Source: Cyanobacteriota bacterium
Lineage (GTDB): Bacteria; Cyanobacteriota; Cyanobacteriia; PCC-6307; Cyanobiaceae
Assembly (NCBI GenBank): GCA_026389315.1
Contig: JAPLIC010000024.1
Location: forward strand, 1-64,000
Direction of reading: 5' to 3'
DNA: 64,000 nucleotides
This document shows, in pieces, positions 9,877 through 17,794 of the stretch (its first letter is position 1; each line of letters begins with the position of its first letter). Made by a program: the position numbers and the translations under genes. The notes under the pieces were generated by a model, which made no database searches, was not told the DNA's origin, and worked only from the letters and a program-made list of their open reading frames with translations.

Positions 9877-10923
9877 CTAGACCGCTGGCCTGGAGGCAAA
9901 CAAATTCAGACCCAGGTGCTCGGAGAGATATTGGGCGGTGAGCTGGCCCCGCACGCTGTTGCCGGCGGCATCCAGCGGCGGTGAATAGGTGGCCAGCCCC
10001 CCCTTGCCGGGGATCACGGTGATCATGCCGCCGGAAACGCCGCTCTTGCCGGGCAGGCCGGTGTCGTAAAGCCAGTCCCCGGAGGTTTCATACAGACCGG
10101 CGGTGACCATCACCGCCAAGACGTGCTGACAGATCACCGGATCAACCACCTGATCGCCACTGACGGGCTGGCGCCCGCCATTGCCCAAGGTGGCGGCCAT
10201 CAGGGCCAGGTCCCGCGTGGTGATGCTCAAGGAGCACTGGCGGGTATAGAGGTCGGTGGAGATTTCGGGATCAAACCAGAGGCGCTCCTGGGCGCTCAGC
10301 AGGGTGGCGATACCCACATTGCTTTGGTTTGTAGCCCGTTATGAGGCATAGACAGTCGAGTCAATCTCTAACGGCCGACCGGCAAAGCGGGAGAAGCCCG
10401 CCTCAATGAAGGACCACTTCGCCTCGGCGGAATCCCCCGGCGCCAGGCTGGTGGCGGCGATGGCCCCCGCATTCACCATCGGGTTGGAGAGCCCCTCGCC
10501 ACTGCGCTCCACCGCCAGCACCGAATTAAACGGCAGGCCGGTGCTGTTCACCCCCAGTTTCTCTTTGGCCGCGTCTTCGCCGATCGCCTGGCAGATCAAA
10601 GCGAACAGAAAGGGCTTCGAGATGCTTTGGATGCTGAAGGACTGCTCGGCCTGCCCCGCTGCAACCAACTGGCCGTCGCTGGCGGCGATGCAGATGCCGA
10701 AATGATCCGGGTTGGCCGCCGCCAGGGCGGGAATGTAATCGGCGACCTCGCCATCACCCACGGCCGCAAAGAGTTGATGGGCAGCGTCGACTAGTTGCTG
10801 CACCACGGACTGCGTGGGGAGATGGCCGGTCGAAACCCAGTCGGGGTTTGTTGGCGGCGGGGTGGACTTCACGGGGATGGGGTGGATGGAGAGGGGATGG
10901 GGGGGGGGTAACACTATCGGCAA
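9877..10923 (-). pseudogene. glsA: Glutaminase interrupted by one in-frame TAA stop
   Basis: ORFs 10339..10923 and 9877..10317 are in the same frame and join as ...EIDSTVYAS[TAA]RATNQSNVGIATLLSAQERLW..., the glutaminase 'VY.SE.ATN' region. Confidence 0.85.
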
Positions 10924-10972
10924 GGCAGGAGCTGGCGGCTCTGGACCTGCTGGTCAAGGGTCTCGGCGTCGT

Positions 10973-11035
10973 CTGCATTTCCAGGACCTTGCCGAGGGCT
11001 ATGGGTAAGTGGGCCTCCCCCACGGGCTGGCCTTA
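10973..11035 (+). pseudogene. Short fragment resembling an integron-integrase gene
   Basis: LHFQDLAEGYG[TAA]VGLPHGLAL parallels LHEKDLAEGYGSVQLPGALRRK of the intact integrase 1.2 kb downstream. Confidence 0.45.
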
Positions 11036-11133
11036 GGGGCGGAGGGTTGCGGCGGGGAGGGGGTCGCCCTGGAGGATGAGCAGCACGCGAGCCTGGACGT
11101 TCACATGGACGTGAACAAAGGGGCTTGCCGGTC

Positions 11134-11424
11134 TCAGCCTTGGTCTTTGGTCCCCGCCCCAATGAGAGCAGCCGCGAAAGCCGCGGCGCGGAAGGCTTCA
11201 TCGTTCCGCAGGCTGCGGGCCAGGGGGGTGAGCAGGAAGGTGGTGGATTCCTCCTGGCAAGCGAGCAGACCGCGCCGCACTAGGTCGTAAAAAATGGCTT
11301 TCGTCTCCTCCAGGTCCATGCCGAGGGAGTCCGCCACCTCGCGGGGCGTCGCGCCGCCGTTTTCAACCAGCACGAGCACCTCGAGGTCGTCAAAACTCAG
11401 GGTGTGGGCAAAGGGTTGGCCCAT
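11134..11424 (-). CDS. Winged-helix-like hypothetical protein
   Basis: LVLVENGGATPREVADSLGMDLEETKAIFYDLVRRGLL. Confidence 0.5.
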   Translation of the reverse strand: MGQPFAHTLSFDDLEVLVLVENGGATPREVADSLGMDLEETKAIFYDLVRRGLLACQEESTTFLLTPLARSLRNDEAFRAAAFAAALIGAGTKDQG

Positions 11425-11520
11425 GGGTGGTGGCTAGCCCTACCGGGCGGTTGCTGATGAGTGCTACCAGCATGGAACCGCGGCTGCGGCTGGGAATGCT
11501 GAGAGGAAAGATCCGAGAGG

Positions 11521-12528
11521 ATGGACATGACCACACCTGAACCCCCACCTGGGCCCCCGCCTGTTGGCGCCCGTCCGCCAGGTCTGATCCAGCGGTACAG
11601 AGAGCAACTGCAGGCCCGCCATTACGCCCGCCGCACAGTGGACACCTACGAGCAATGGCTGCGGCGGTTTCTGAGGTTTCACCAGCTGCGCCATCCGCGG
11701 GAGATGGGCAGCGCGGAGGTGAATGCCTTCCTCACCCATCTGGCGGTGGAGGGTCAGGTCAGTGCCTCCACCCAGAACCAGGCCTTATCGGCGCTGCTGT
11801 TTCTGTATCGGGTGCTGCTGGAGCGGGATCTGGATCTGGAGGGGGTGGTGCGAGCCAGGCAGAAGCGACGGCTGCCCGTGGTGTTGCCCCCGGGGGAGGT
11901 GCGGGCGGTGCTGGAACGGATGGACGGCGTGGAAGCGTTGGTGAGCGAAGTGTTGTACGGCAGTGGGCTGCGATTGATGGAAGCGCTGCGGCTGCGGGTA
12001 CAGGATCTGGATTTCGAGCGCCGAGAACTGACTGTGCGTGACGGAAAGGGCAACAAGGATCGGCGGACGATGCTTCCTATAGGGGTAGGAGAGCGGTTGA
12101 GAGTGCAGCTACAGAAGGTGCGATGCCTGCACGAGAAAGACCTTGCTGAGGGGTACGGAAGTGTGCAACTACCGGGTGCGCTCCGACGTAAATACCGTGA
12201 TGCGGACAAGCAGTGGTACTGGCAGTGGGTGTTCCCCCAGTACCAGCGCTGGCGCAATAACCAAACAGGAGAGCAGGGTCGGCATCATCTCGATCCGAGC
12301 CTGGTGCAAAAGGCGATTCGCCGCGCCGTGATCGAGGCAAAGATCAGTAAGGCCGCTACCTCTCACAGCTTCCGTCATTCTTTTGCAACCCACTTACTCG
12401 AACGTGGCCATGACATCCGCACGATACAGGAATTGCTCGGCCACAACGACATCCGAACCACCATGATCTACACCCATGTGCTGAACCGTGGCCCATTCGG
12501 CATCAGCAGCCCTGCCGACAACTTGTAA
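11521..12528 (+). CDS. intI: Integron integrase (tyrosine recombinase, IntI type)
   Basis: Catalytic motifs GSGLRLMEALRLRVQD and HSFRHSFATHLLERGHDIRTIQELLGHNDIRTTMIYTHVLNRG; IntI-specific insert ALRRKYRDADKQWYWQWVFPQ. Confidence 0.92.
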   Translation: MDMTTPEPPPGPPPVGARPPGLIQRYREQLQARHYARRTVDTYEQWLRRFLRFHQLRHPREMGSAEVNAFLTHLAVEGQVSASTQNQALSALLFLYRVLLERDLDLEGVVRARQKRRLPVVLPPGEVRAVLERMDGVEALVSEVLYGSGLRLMEALRLRVQDLDFERRELTVRDGKGNKDRRTMLPIGVGERLRVQLQKVRCLHEKDLAEGYGSVQLPGALRRKYRDADKQWYWQWVFPQYQRWRNNQTGEQGRHHLDPSLVQKAIRRAVIEAKISKAATSHSFRHSFATHLLERGHDIRTIQELLGHNDIRTTMIYTHVLNRGPFGISSPADNL

Positions 12529-12825
12529 TCCAGTGCACACTGTCTAGGTGGATCCGACAAAGATGGTCGGCAATTTTTCCAGTTGCCCTGCGGCTTGGGC
12601 GGACGGCCAAAGGACCCGGGGGCAACTTGGGCGGATCCACTAGATCGGAGTTTGAAGGATCGCAGACGAGCAATACTAACAATATTGACAGGGCTATTTT
12701 CGCGAGCTTTAAATATCGATCAAAGCGAAACCGTTTGGCTCGCTTGATAATGAGGATAAATCTTGCCAAAAACTCATTATTGCCGCCTCAGCGGCTTCTC
12801 AGCACTTTTGTAACGCCACGAACAC

Positions 12826-12849
12826 ATCTTAGGCGGATCCGCCTAAGAT
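12826..12849. repeat. 24-bp perfect palindrome ATCTTAGGCGGATCCGCCTAAGAT
   Basis: Direct reading; related GGCGGATCC copies lie at about 12543, 12594, 12626, 12928 and 12961. Confidence 0.9.
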
Positions 12850-12985
12850 CCAGCTGCCTTGGTCCTTGAGCCATGAGAACCATTGTGGCGCAATGCCTCT
12901 GCTGCCGGGCAGCCGGGCGAGAGCTGCGTCTTAGGCGGACAGCCGAGGGCCTCGGTGCGACATAGGCGGATCCGCCCAAATAGAA

Positions 12986-12992
12986 GTTATAC
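12986..12992 (+). promoter_or_regulatory. Putative attI core (R box GTTATAC), first cassette junction
   Basis: GTTATAC is the exact reverse complement of GTATAAC, the R'' box of the attC ending cassette 1. Confidence 0.65.
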
Positions 12993-13020
12993 AGTCAAAC
13001 CAACCTGACCCAAAATTGCG

Positions 13021-13932
13021 ATGCAGCCGATTCCCCTGATACATCCGATATATCTTGATGTGCCTATGCTGGTTTCATTCGCCGCAGCAGTTCAAGGTGG
13101 CCTTTCTCTTGCCTCTGAGGTTACCGAGGAGAAAAAGCGAGCTACATCTGGCTCGGGGAGCTTCTCGGCTGAATTTAGCCTCAGCAACCTCTTCAAATCC
13201 CTTTTTGATGCTGGGGCAAAGGCGAGTATCGAGGGGAGCCTCAATAGCGAGACGCAGTTAGTTCGAAAAGAGTCTCGGTCATACACGGAGGCCTCAATCG
13301 CAATTATTCTCTATCATCAGCTAAAGGCACAGACAGGCAGCATTCTTGAAGTTGCCAGCATTGGAGACATTGCAAGCTTGCAGATTGGAGCACTCGTGGA
13401 AGTACCTGGCACAATCGAGAAAAACACTATTGACTCAATTATTGATTATGCGGCGGCGATAGATATTCTAAGTAGCATGGCGGGAGATCAGACGCCAGCC
13501 CCAAATCCTCAGCAAAAAGGCAAGCAAGGATTTGCGACAGTACCAAAAAAACAGAAGAGTGATGTTGCGCGAGTTGCTGAATGCCTAGATCAAGACAGGA
13601 AGAGAACGCCTATATCAAATGTCATGCTAAGAACAAAAGACTCAACAGATTTGAATGTGATCATTTCTCTTAGAACAGCTAACCTTCGCGATCTGACTTT
13701 AAGTGAGCTACACAAGAATAATGTTAGAGTAGTCGGAAAGGTTACAAGAGTAATCCCTGAAGGAGAAGAGATGGTTTCATTTGAGAATTATGGCATGGCG
13801 ATGATCGATCAAGATGTACTATCCAACTTGTTTTCTGGAATCACGTCTGCCGATGGTTTTGCCGGTGAGCTTAGCGATTTTGTTGTAAGCGGCCCAGCGA
13901 TCCAAATCCTTCCGCTAATGATCTTTGTGTAG
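13021..13932 (+). CDS. Cassette 1 protein of unknown function (possibly DUF6414-like)
   Basis: 303-aa ORF filling cassette 1; YLDVPMLVSFAAAVQGGLSLASEVTEEK. Confidence 0.65.
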   Translation: MQPIPLIHPIYLDVPMLVSFAAAVQGGLSLASEVTEEKKRATSGSGSFSAEFSLSNLFKSLFDAGAKASIEGSLNSETQLVRKESRSYTEASIAIILYHQLKAQTGSILEVASIGDIASLQIGALVEVPGTIEKNTIDSIIDYAAAIDILSSMAGDQTPAPNPQQKGKQGFATVPKKQKSDVARVAECLDQDRKRTPISNVMLRTKDSTDLNVIISLRTANLRDLTLSELHKNNVRVVGKVTRVIPEGEEMVSFENYGMAMIDQDVLSNLFSGITSADGFAGELSDFVVSGPAIQILPLMIFV

Positions 13933-13940
13933 ATGCCGCT

Positions 13941-14027
13941 GTATAACACCCAGATACAGAAGACGGGAACGTGAGTGGGTTGTCAATGCGTCAAGCCTCT
14001 TCCCGCTTCTGATCTGGAGCGTTAGAA
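13941..14027 (+). repeat. attC recombination site 1
   Basis: GTATAACACCCAGATACAGAAGACGGGAA...TTCCCGCTTCTGATCTGGAGCGTTAGAA; the arms pair with unpaired (extrahelical) bases on one side. Confidence 0.88.
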
Positions 14028-14160
14028 GGATGCGTCGGAGGCTGAGGGGTCAGTCCTTTCGGGGCAGAGGCGTCCGGGCTCCCTTTCACAAGCAAGGAGA
14101 CCAACTCGATGGTTTCTTGGCTAAGGTGGCATCATATGCAATGGAGATCTAAGGAAAGAA

Positions 14161-14370
14161 ATGGAAAACCTCTATGATGCTGTTGTTGAGCCTGACGGAC
14201 GAATACGGCTCAATACATCAGTACATCTCCAAAAGGGCCTCAAGGTCTTGGTCGCAGTGCCACGAAGCGACAAGGATTCTGCGTTAAGCGGAATCGCATT
14301 GAGCGAACCTTCGCTTACAGATGATTGGCTCAATCCAGATGAAGAGGAAGCATGGGCGCACCTTCAGTAG
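14161..14370 (+). CDS. Antitoxin of cassette 2
   Basis: MENLYDAVVEPDGRIRLNTSVHLQKGLKVLVAVP, 69 aa, overlaps the toxin ORF. Confidence 0.65.
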   Translation: MENLYDAVVEPDGRIRLNTSVHLQKGLKVLVAVPRSDKDSALSGIALSEPSLTDDWLNPDEEEAWAHLQ

Positions 14371-14705
14371 GTGATGGAGTCATCATTCCATTCCCTTATT
14401 CCGATCTGTCGCAATCCAAGCGCAGGCCCGCCCTTGTCCTTGCTGAAGCGGGCAGAGGTGATTTTCTTCTTTGTCAGATCACCAGCAAGAAATATGGTGA
14501 TTTACATGCCTTGTCCCTCAAAGAGTCGGACTTCCTCTCCGGTGGCATCAAACGAGACAGTTTTATCCCTGGCGCCAAGCTATTCACTGCCAATGAGGCT
14601 CTTATTCTTGGAGTTGCTGGACATCTGACTCATTCCAAGCTTTCAGAAGTCATTTACCAACTTATTGAAATACTGTCTGCTTGCCTGAAAGATGACACCT
14701 TCTAA
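14352..14705 (+). CDS. MazF/PemK-type toxin of cassette 2
   Basis: GDGVIIPFPYSDLSQSKRRPALVLAEAG...LCQITSKKYGD. Confidence 0.8.
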   Translation: MGAPSVGDGVIIPFPYSDLSQSKRRPALVLAEAGRGDFLLCQITSKKYGDLHALSLKESDFLSGGIKRDSFIPGAKLFTANEALILGVAGHLTHSKLSEVIYQLIEILSACLKDDTF

Positions 14706-14784
14706 CATCCAAATCCAGAAGACGGCAGCAATGGCTGACTTCTGTGCCGAGATTCATGACCGCCGCTGATCTTGGGCGTTGGGC
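14700..14784 (+). repeat. attC recombination site 2
   Basis: R'' TTCTAAC at 14700-14706 is the reverse complement of cassette 2's own start GTTAGAA (14021-14027); R' GTTGGGC at 14778-14784; shares CAGAAGACGG and GCTGATCTtGG-GCGTT with attC 1. Confidence 0.85.
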
Positions 14785-14858
14785 GGACGCTGCATAGGTA
14801 CCGCCCCCCTGTTGCTGTCCTTGATTTCCGGCTAGAATTAACAGAGGAGCTATGTCTG

Positions 14859-15167
14859 ATGTCCATGCGCATTGACGAAAAGCGAGAAGAGATTGCAGAG
14901 GCTTGCCAGCGATACGGTATAGAGCGCCTATTCATCTTTGGCTCTGCTCTCAGAGAAGACTTCAGGCCTGGGGAAAGCGATATTGATCTTCTTGTTGAGT
15001 TTGGCCCTATAGATATTTCCAAGAAATTTCATACTTACCTAGAGGCTCGTGCTGCTTTTGGCAAGATCCTTCAGGCTGAGGTTGACTTGGTAATGAGCGG
15101 AGCAGTGAAAAACAAAGTCATCGCCGGCGAGATTGATCGAACGAAGAAGCTTCTATATGGCGCGTGA
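14859..15167 (+). CDS. MNT-type nucleotidyltransferase (antitoxin of an MNT/HEPN pair), cassette 3
   Basis: RLFIFGSALREDFRPGESDIDLLVEF. Confidence 0.8.
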   Translation: MSMRIDEKREEIAEACQRYGIERLFIFGSALREDFRPGESDIDLLVEFGPIDISKKFHTYLEARAAFGKILQAEVDLVMSGAVKNKVIAGEIDRTKKLLYGA

Positions 15168-15312
15168 TCTATCCGTATATTTGCAGGATATCTATGATGC
15201 CTGCGTTGCGATTGAAGAGGTGATTGAGGGTGTCACCTTAGATGATTGTCGTGGGTGGCGTGCCATCATTGATTTCAGAAACCTTCTTGCCCATGACTAT
15301 AGGGGCAGTTGA
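15157..15312 (+). pseudogene. HEPN toxin gene with internal in-frame deletion (51 codons left)
   Basis: MARDLSVYLQDIYDACVAIEEVIEGVTLDD|CRGWRAIIDFRNLLAHDYRGS*: HEPN N- and C-terminal motifs joined without the middle. Confidence 0.65.
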
Positions 15313-15476
15313 TGACGATTCGGTGTTCGGGCTTGTCCACTCGGATCTGATTGTCTTAAAGGCAGAGGTGGGCCTTCTGCCTTGTTTGTTCACTCCTTGC
15401 GGCCAAGTTATGGCCAGCGTTCAAAGAATCAAGAGCATGCCAATAGCATCTGCATGTGCATCCAGCCAAAGGCTTC

Positions 15477-16166
15477 TCACCTGCGTTGACGCAGCACAAG
15501 ATCGATCAGCTGCAGCAAGGATGCCGCCGCCGCCGCCACATAGGTGAGGGCGGCGGCATCCAGCACCCGCTTGACACCATCGGATTCCTGCTGGGTGGAC
15601 ACAATCCCCGTGCTCGCCAGCACCGCCTTCGCCCGGTTGGAGGCATTGAATTCCGTCGGCAAGGTGATGAGCTGAAACACCACCACGGCGGCGAACAAGC
15701 CAATGCCTGTCCAAATCAGCAGGGGTGAAAAGGAGAGCTGGCGCAGCAACATACCAGCCATGAAGGGAAAGATCCAGAGCAAGCTGCCCGCACTGCATAG
15801 GGGCACCAGGGCCGAACGCCACACCAGGGGCAGGTAGCCCACTTTGTCCTGAATGGCATGGCCGGCCTCATGGGCCGCCACGTCGACCGCGGCGATGGAC
15901 TGGCCGTTGTAGACGTGGGGCGAAAGGCGCAGGACCTTGGCGAGGGGGTCGTAGTGGTCGCTGAGGAAGCCTTGATGGCGCTCGATTCGCACACCCTCCA
16001 CCCCCGCGCTCTGCAGGACCGCCTGGGCGGCCTGGGCGCCGCTGTATCCGGATTGCACGCCTACTCTGGCGAAATGATGGAAGGTGCTACGCACCTTCCA
16101 CTGGGCCCAGAGGCTGAACAGCAGGGCTGGGATGGTCAGCACGACGTATTGAAGGTCGAAAAACAT
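15477..16166 (-). CDS. YugP-like neutral zinc metallopeptidase
   Basis: MFFDLQYVVLTIPALLFSLWAQ..., HEAGHAIQDKVGYLPLVWRSALVP. Confidence 0.85.
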   Translation of the reverse strand: MFFDLQYVVLTIPALLFSLWAQWKVRSTFHHFARVGVQSGYSGAQAAQAVLQSAGVEGVRIERHQGFLSDHYDPLAKVLRLSPHVYNGQSIAAVDVAAHEAGHAIQDKVGYLPLVWRSALVPLCSAGSLLWIFPFMAGMLLRQLSFSPLLIWTGIGLFAAVVVFQLITLPTEFNASNRAKAVLASTGIVSTQQESDGVKRVLDAAALTYVAAAAASLLQLIDLVLRQRR

Positions 16167-16315
16167 GGCGTTAAACCCGGGGAGGCCGGCGGCGATCGGG
16201 ACCAAATCATTGTTCTGCGGCCATCTGATCTCGGTCAATGATCGTCAGATGGAAGCCGCTGGAAGTCGATGGAAGAGGCAGGAAGAGGCCCCATTGGGTT
16301 GCAGGGGTGGCACTA

Positions 16316-16936
16316 ATGGATGGAGGTCTTTTCTGCTTCCCAGGCCTCCCTCCCCCCGGTGTGCCCCCAACCACCCCAGATCCCGCCCCGCCGCCTGTGG
16401 GCAGCGAAGAGCCCCTGGTTCTGCCAGAATTTGCAGCAACGCTTCGCCTCTGGTCCGGTCTCGACCGGCTTGGTCTAACTCAGTCCATCGGCGGCCTCGT
16501 CCTCGGCCTGATCGCCCTGTTCTCCTCTTATGACCACATCACCCTCGCCGGCCAGAGCATCAGCCTCCAGCAGCAATGGGGAATCCCTTGCATCTTTGCC
16601 TCGGTGGCGACAGTTTTTGTCGATTCTCAACTGGCGTCGCGATCCAGGCTACGAGCAGCGTATCAACGCGAAGTTGATCGAAATCGAGCAGATCAGGAAA
16701 GAAACCGAGCAGATCAAGAGCGACAGCGCGCAGATCAAGAAAGAAACCGAGCAGCTGAGGCGCGAGAACGCCAGGCTCAGGACGCTGAACGCCAGGCAGA
16801 AAGCCTTGAGCGCCTTGATCAAGCAGCACTGCTTTCCGCCCGAGTCCAACTCGACCCCAATCCCACCCATCGAGCCCGGCTCCAGTTCTTCCTGACGCTG
16901 ATGGATCAGAGATCGCTGCAGGATCCGGAAGCCTGA
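16316..16936 (+). CDS. Membrane protein with heptad repeats (outer frame of nested pair 1)
   Basis: IGGLVLGLIALFSSYDHITL transmembrane segment then RNRADQERNRADQERQRADQE; start approximate. Confidence 0.5.
   Translation: MDGGLFCFPGLPPPGVPPTTPDPAPPPVGSEEPLVLPEFAATLRLWSGLDRLGLTQSIGGLVLGLIALFSSYDHITLAGQSISLQQQWGIPCIFASVATVFVDSQLASRSRLRAAYQREVDRNRADQERNRADQERQRADQERNRAAEARERQAQDAERQAESLERLDQAALLSARVQLDPNPTHRARLQFFLTLMDQRSLQDPEA
16530..16895 (+). CDS. Coiled-coil protein nested in +1 frame (inner frame of pair 1)
   Basis: MTTSPSPARASASSSNGESLASLPRWRQFLSILNWRRDPGYEQR...IEQIRKETEQIKSDSAQIKKETEQLRRE; paralogous to 30871..31116. Confidence 0.6.
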   Translation: MTTSPSPARASASSSNGESLASLPRWRQFLSILNWRRDPGYEQRINAKLIEIEQIRKETEQIKSDSAQIKKETEQLRRENARLRTLNARQKALSALIKQHCFPPESNSTPIPPIEPGSSSS

Positions 16937-16987
16937 GGCGTTTTGGTCGCAGTGCAAAGGACTGCTGCCCTGGGTCGCGGTTCCAGC

Positions 16988-17749
16988 TCAGTCCGCCGCG
17001 CCGCTTTCCCAGGCGAATCGAGGCAGCCGATATAAAGCCTCCCGCTGGGCCTCGCTCCAGATATCAAACATGGTGGCCAGATCGGGATCGTCCGCTTCGA
17101 TCTTGCTTTGCTGGGCGATGGCCAGACTGCCGGCGGGAATCAGCGCCAACTCGAAGGGTGGGCCCACACTGAGGTTGGAGCGCTGGGTGAGGACCTGGGA
17201 GATCAAGCAGAGCCGGGCCCCATCTTCCAGGGAAAGGTTGGTGTTGCCGATGGTGTCGAGCGGCGGTTTGCCGTATTTGCTCTCGCCGATCTGCAGAAAA
17301 GGAGTTTCGGGCGCCGCCATGATGGCGTTGCCTTGGGGATAGATCAGATAGAGGCCATGGGCCTCGCTGCCGATCTGGCCGCCGAGGATGAAGGAGGCGG
17401 CGCCGCTGGATCCCGATTGCTTCAGGGCCGCTTCGTTTTCCTGCTGGACGGCCTGACTGACGCGACCGATGTAGGCCGCCGCTTCAAAGAGATAGTCGCA
17501 GTGCCGTAGATCTTTGCCGGCCCCGCGCTCTAAATCCGCATGGCGATCGAGGTCTCGGCGGATCCAACTGATCACCGCCTGGGTGGTGGCCAGGCTCCCA
17601 GCCGCCAGCAACACGAACAGTCGATCCGGAGCCGGCTGAAACCGGTGCATCTTGCTGTAACTGGAGATGTAATCGACTCCCGCACTGGTGCGGGAGTCTG
17701 AAGCCATGACCAGTCACTTCTCCAACCAGTAGCCGATGCAATAGGTCAT
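16988..17749 (-). pseudogene. Anbu (20S proteasome-like peptidase) interrupted by in-frame TGA at codon 12
   Basis: MTYCIGYWLEK[TGA]LVMASDSRTSAGVDYISSYSKMHRF; expected reading EKGLVMASDSRT. Confidence 0.85.
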
Positions 17750-17794
17750 GCGTTTGCGAGCCTTCAGGCTGAATTCAGCCGAAGCTACCCCGGA

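Noticed and set aside
10880-10920. G-rich tract (gagaggggatggggggggggtaac) as a G-quadruplex or regulatory element
   Set aside because: It lies upstream of the dead glutaminase and I see no conserved arrangement; too weak to claim.
11098-11116. Inverted repeat GTTCACATGGACGTGAAC as an operator or attI
   Set aside because: Short and isolated; it does not match the GTTRRRY core or the cassette R'' boxes.
15361-15381. GGCAGAGG/CCTTCTGCC hairpin as a third attC
   Set aside because: No GCCCAAC-type R'' complementary to the cassette 3 start; more like a terminator stem.
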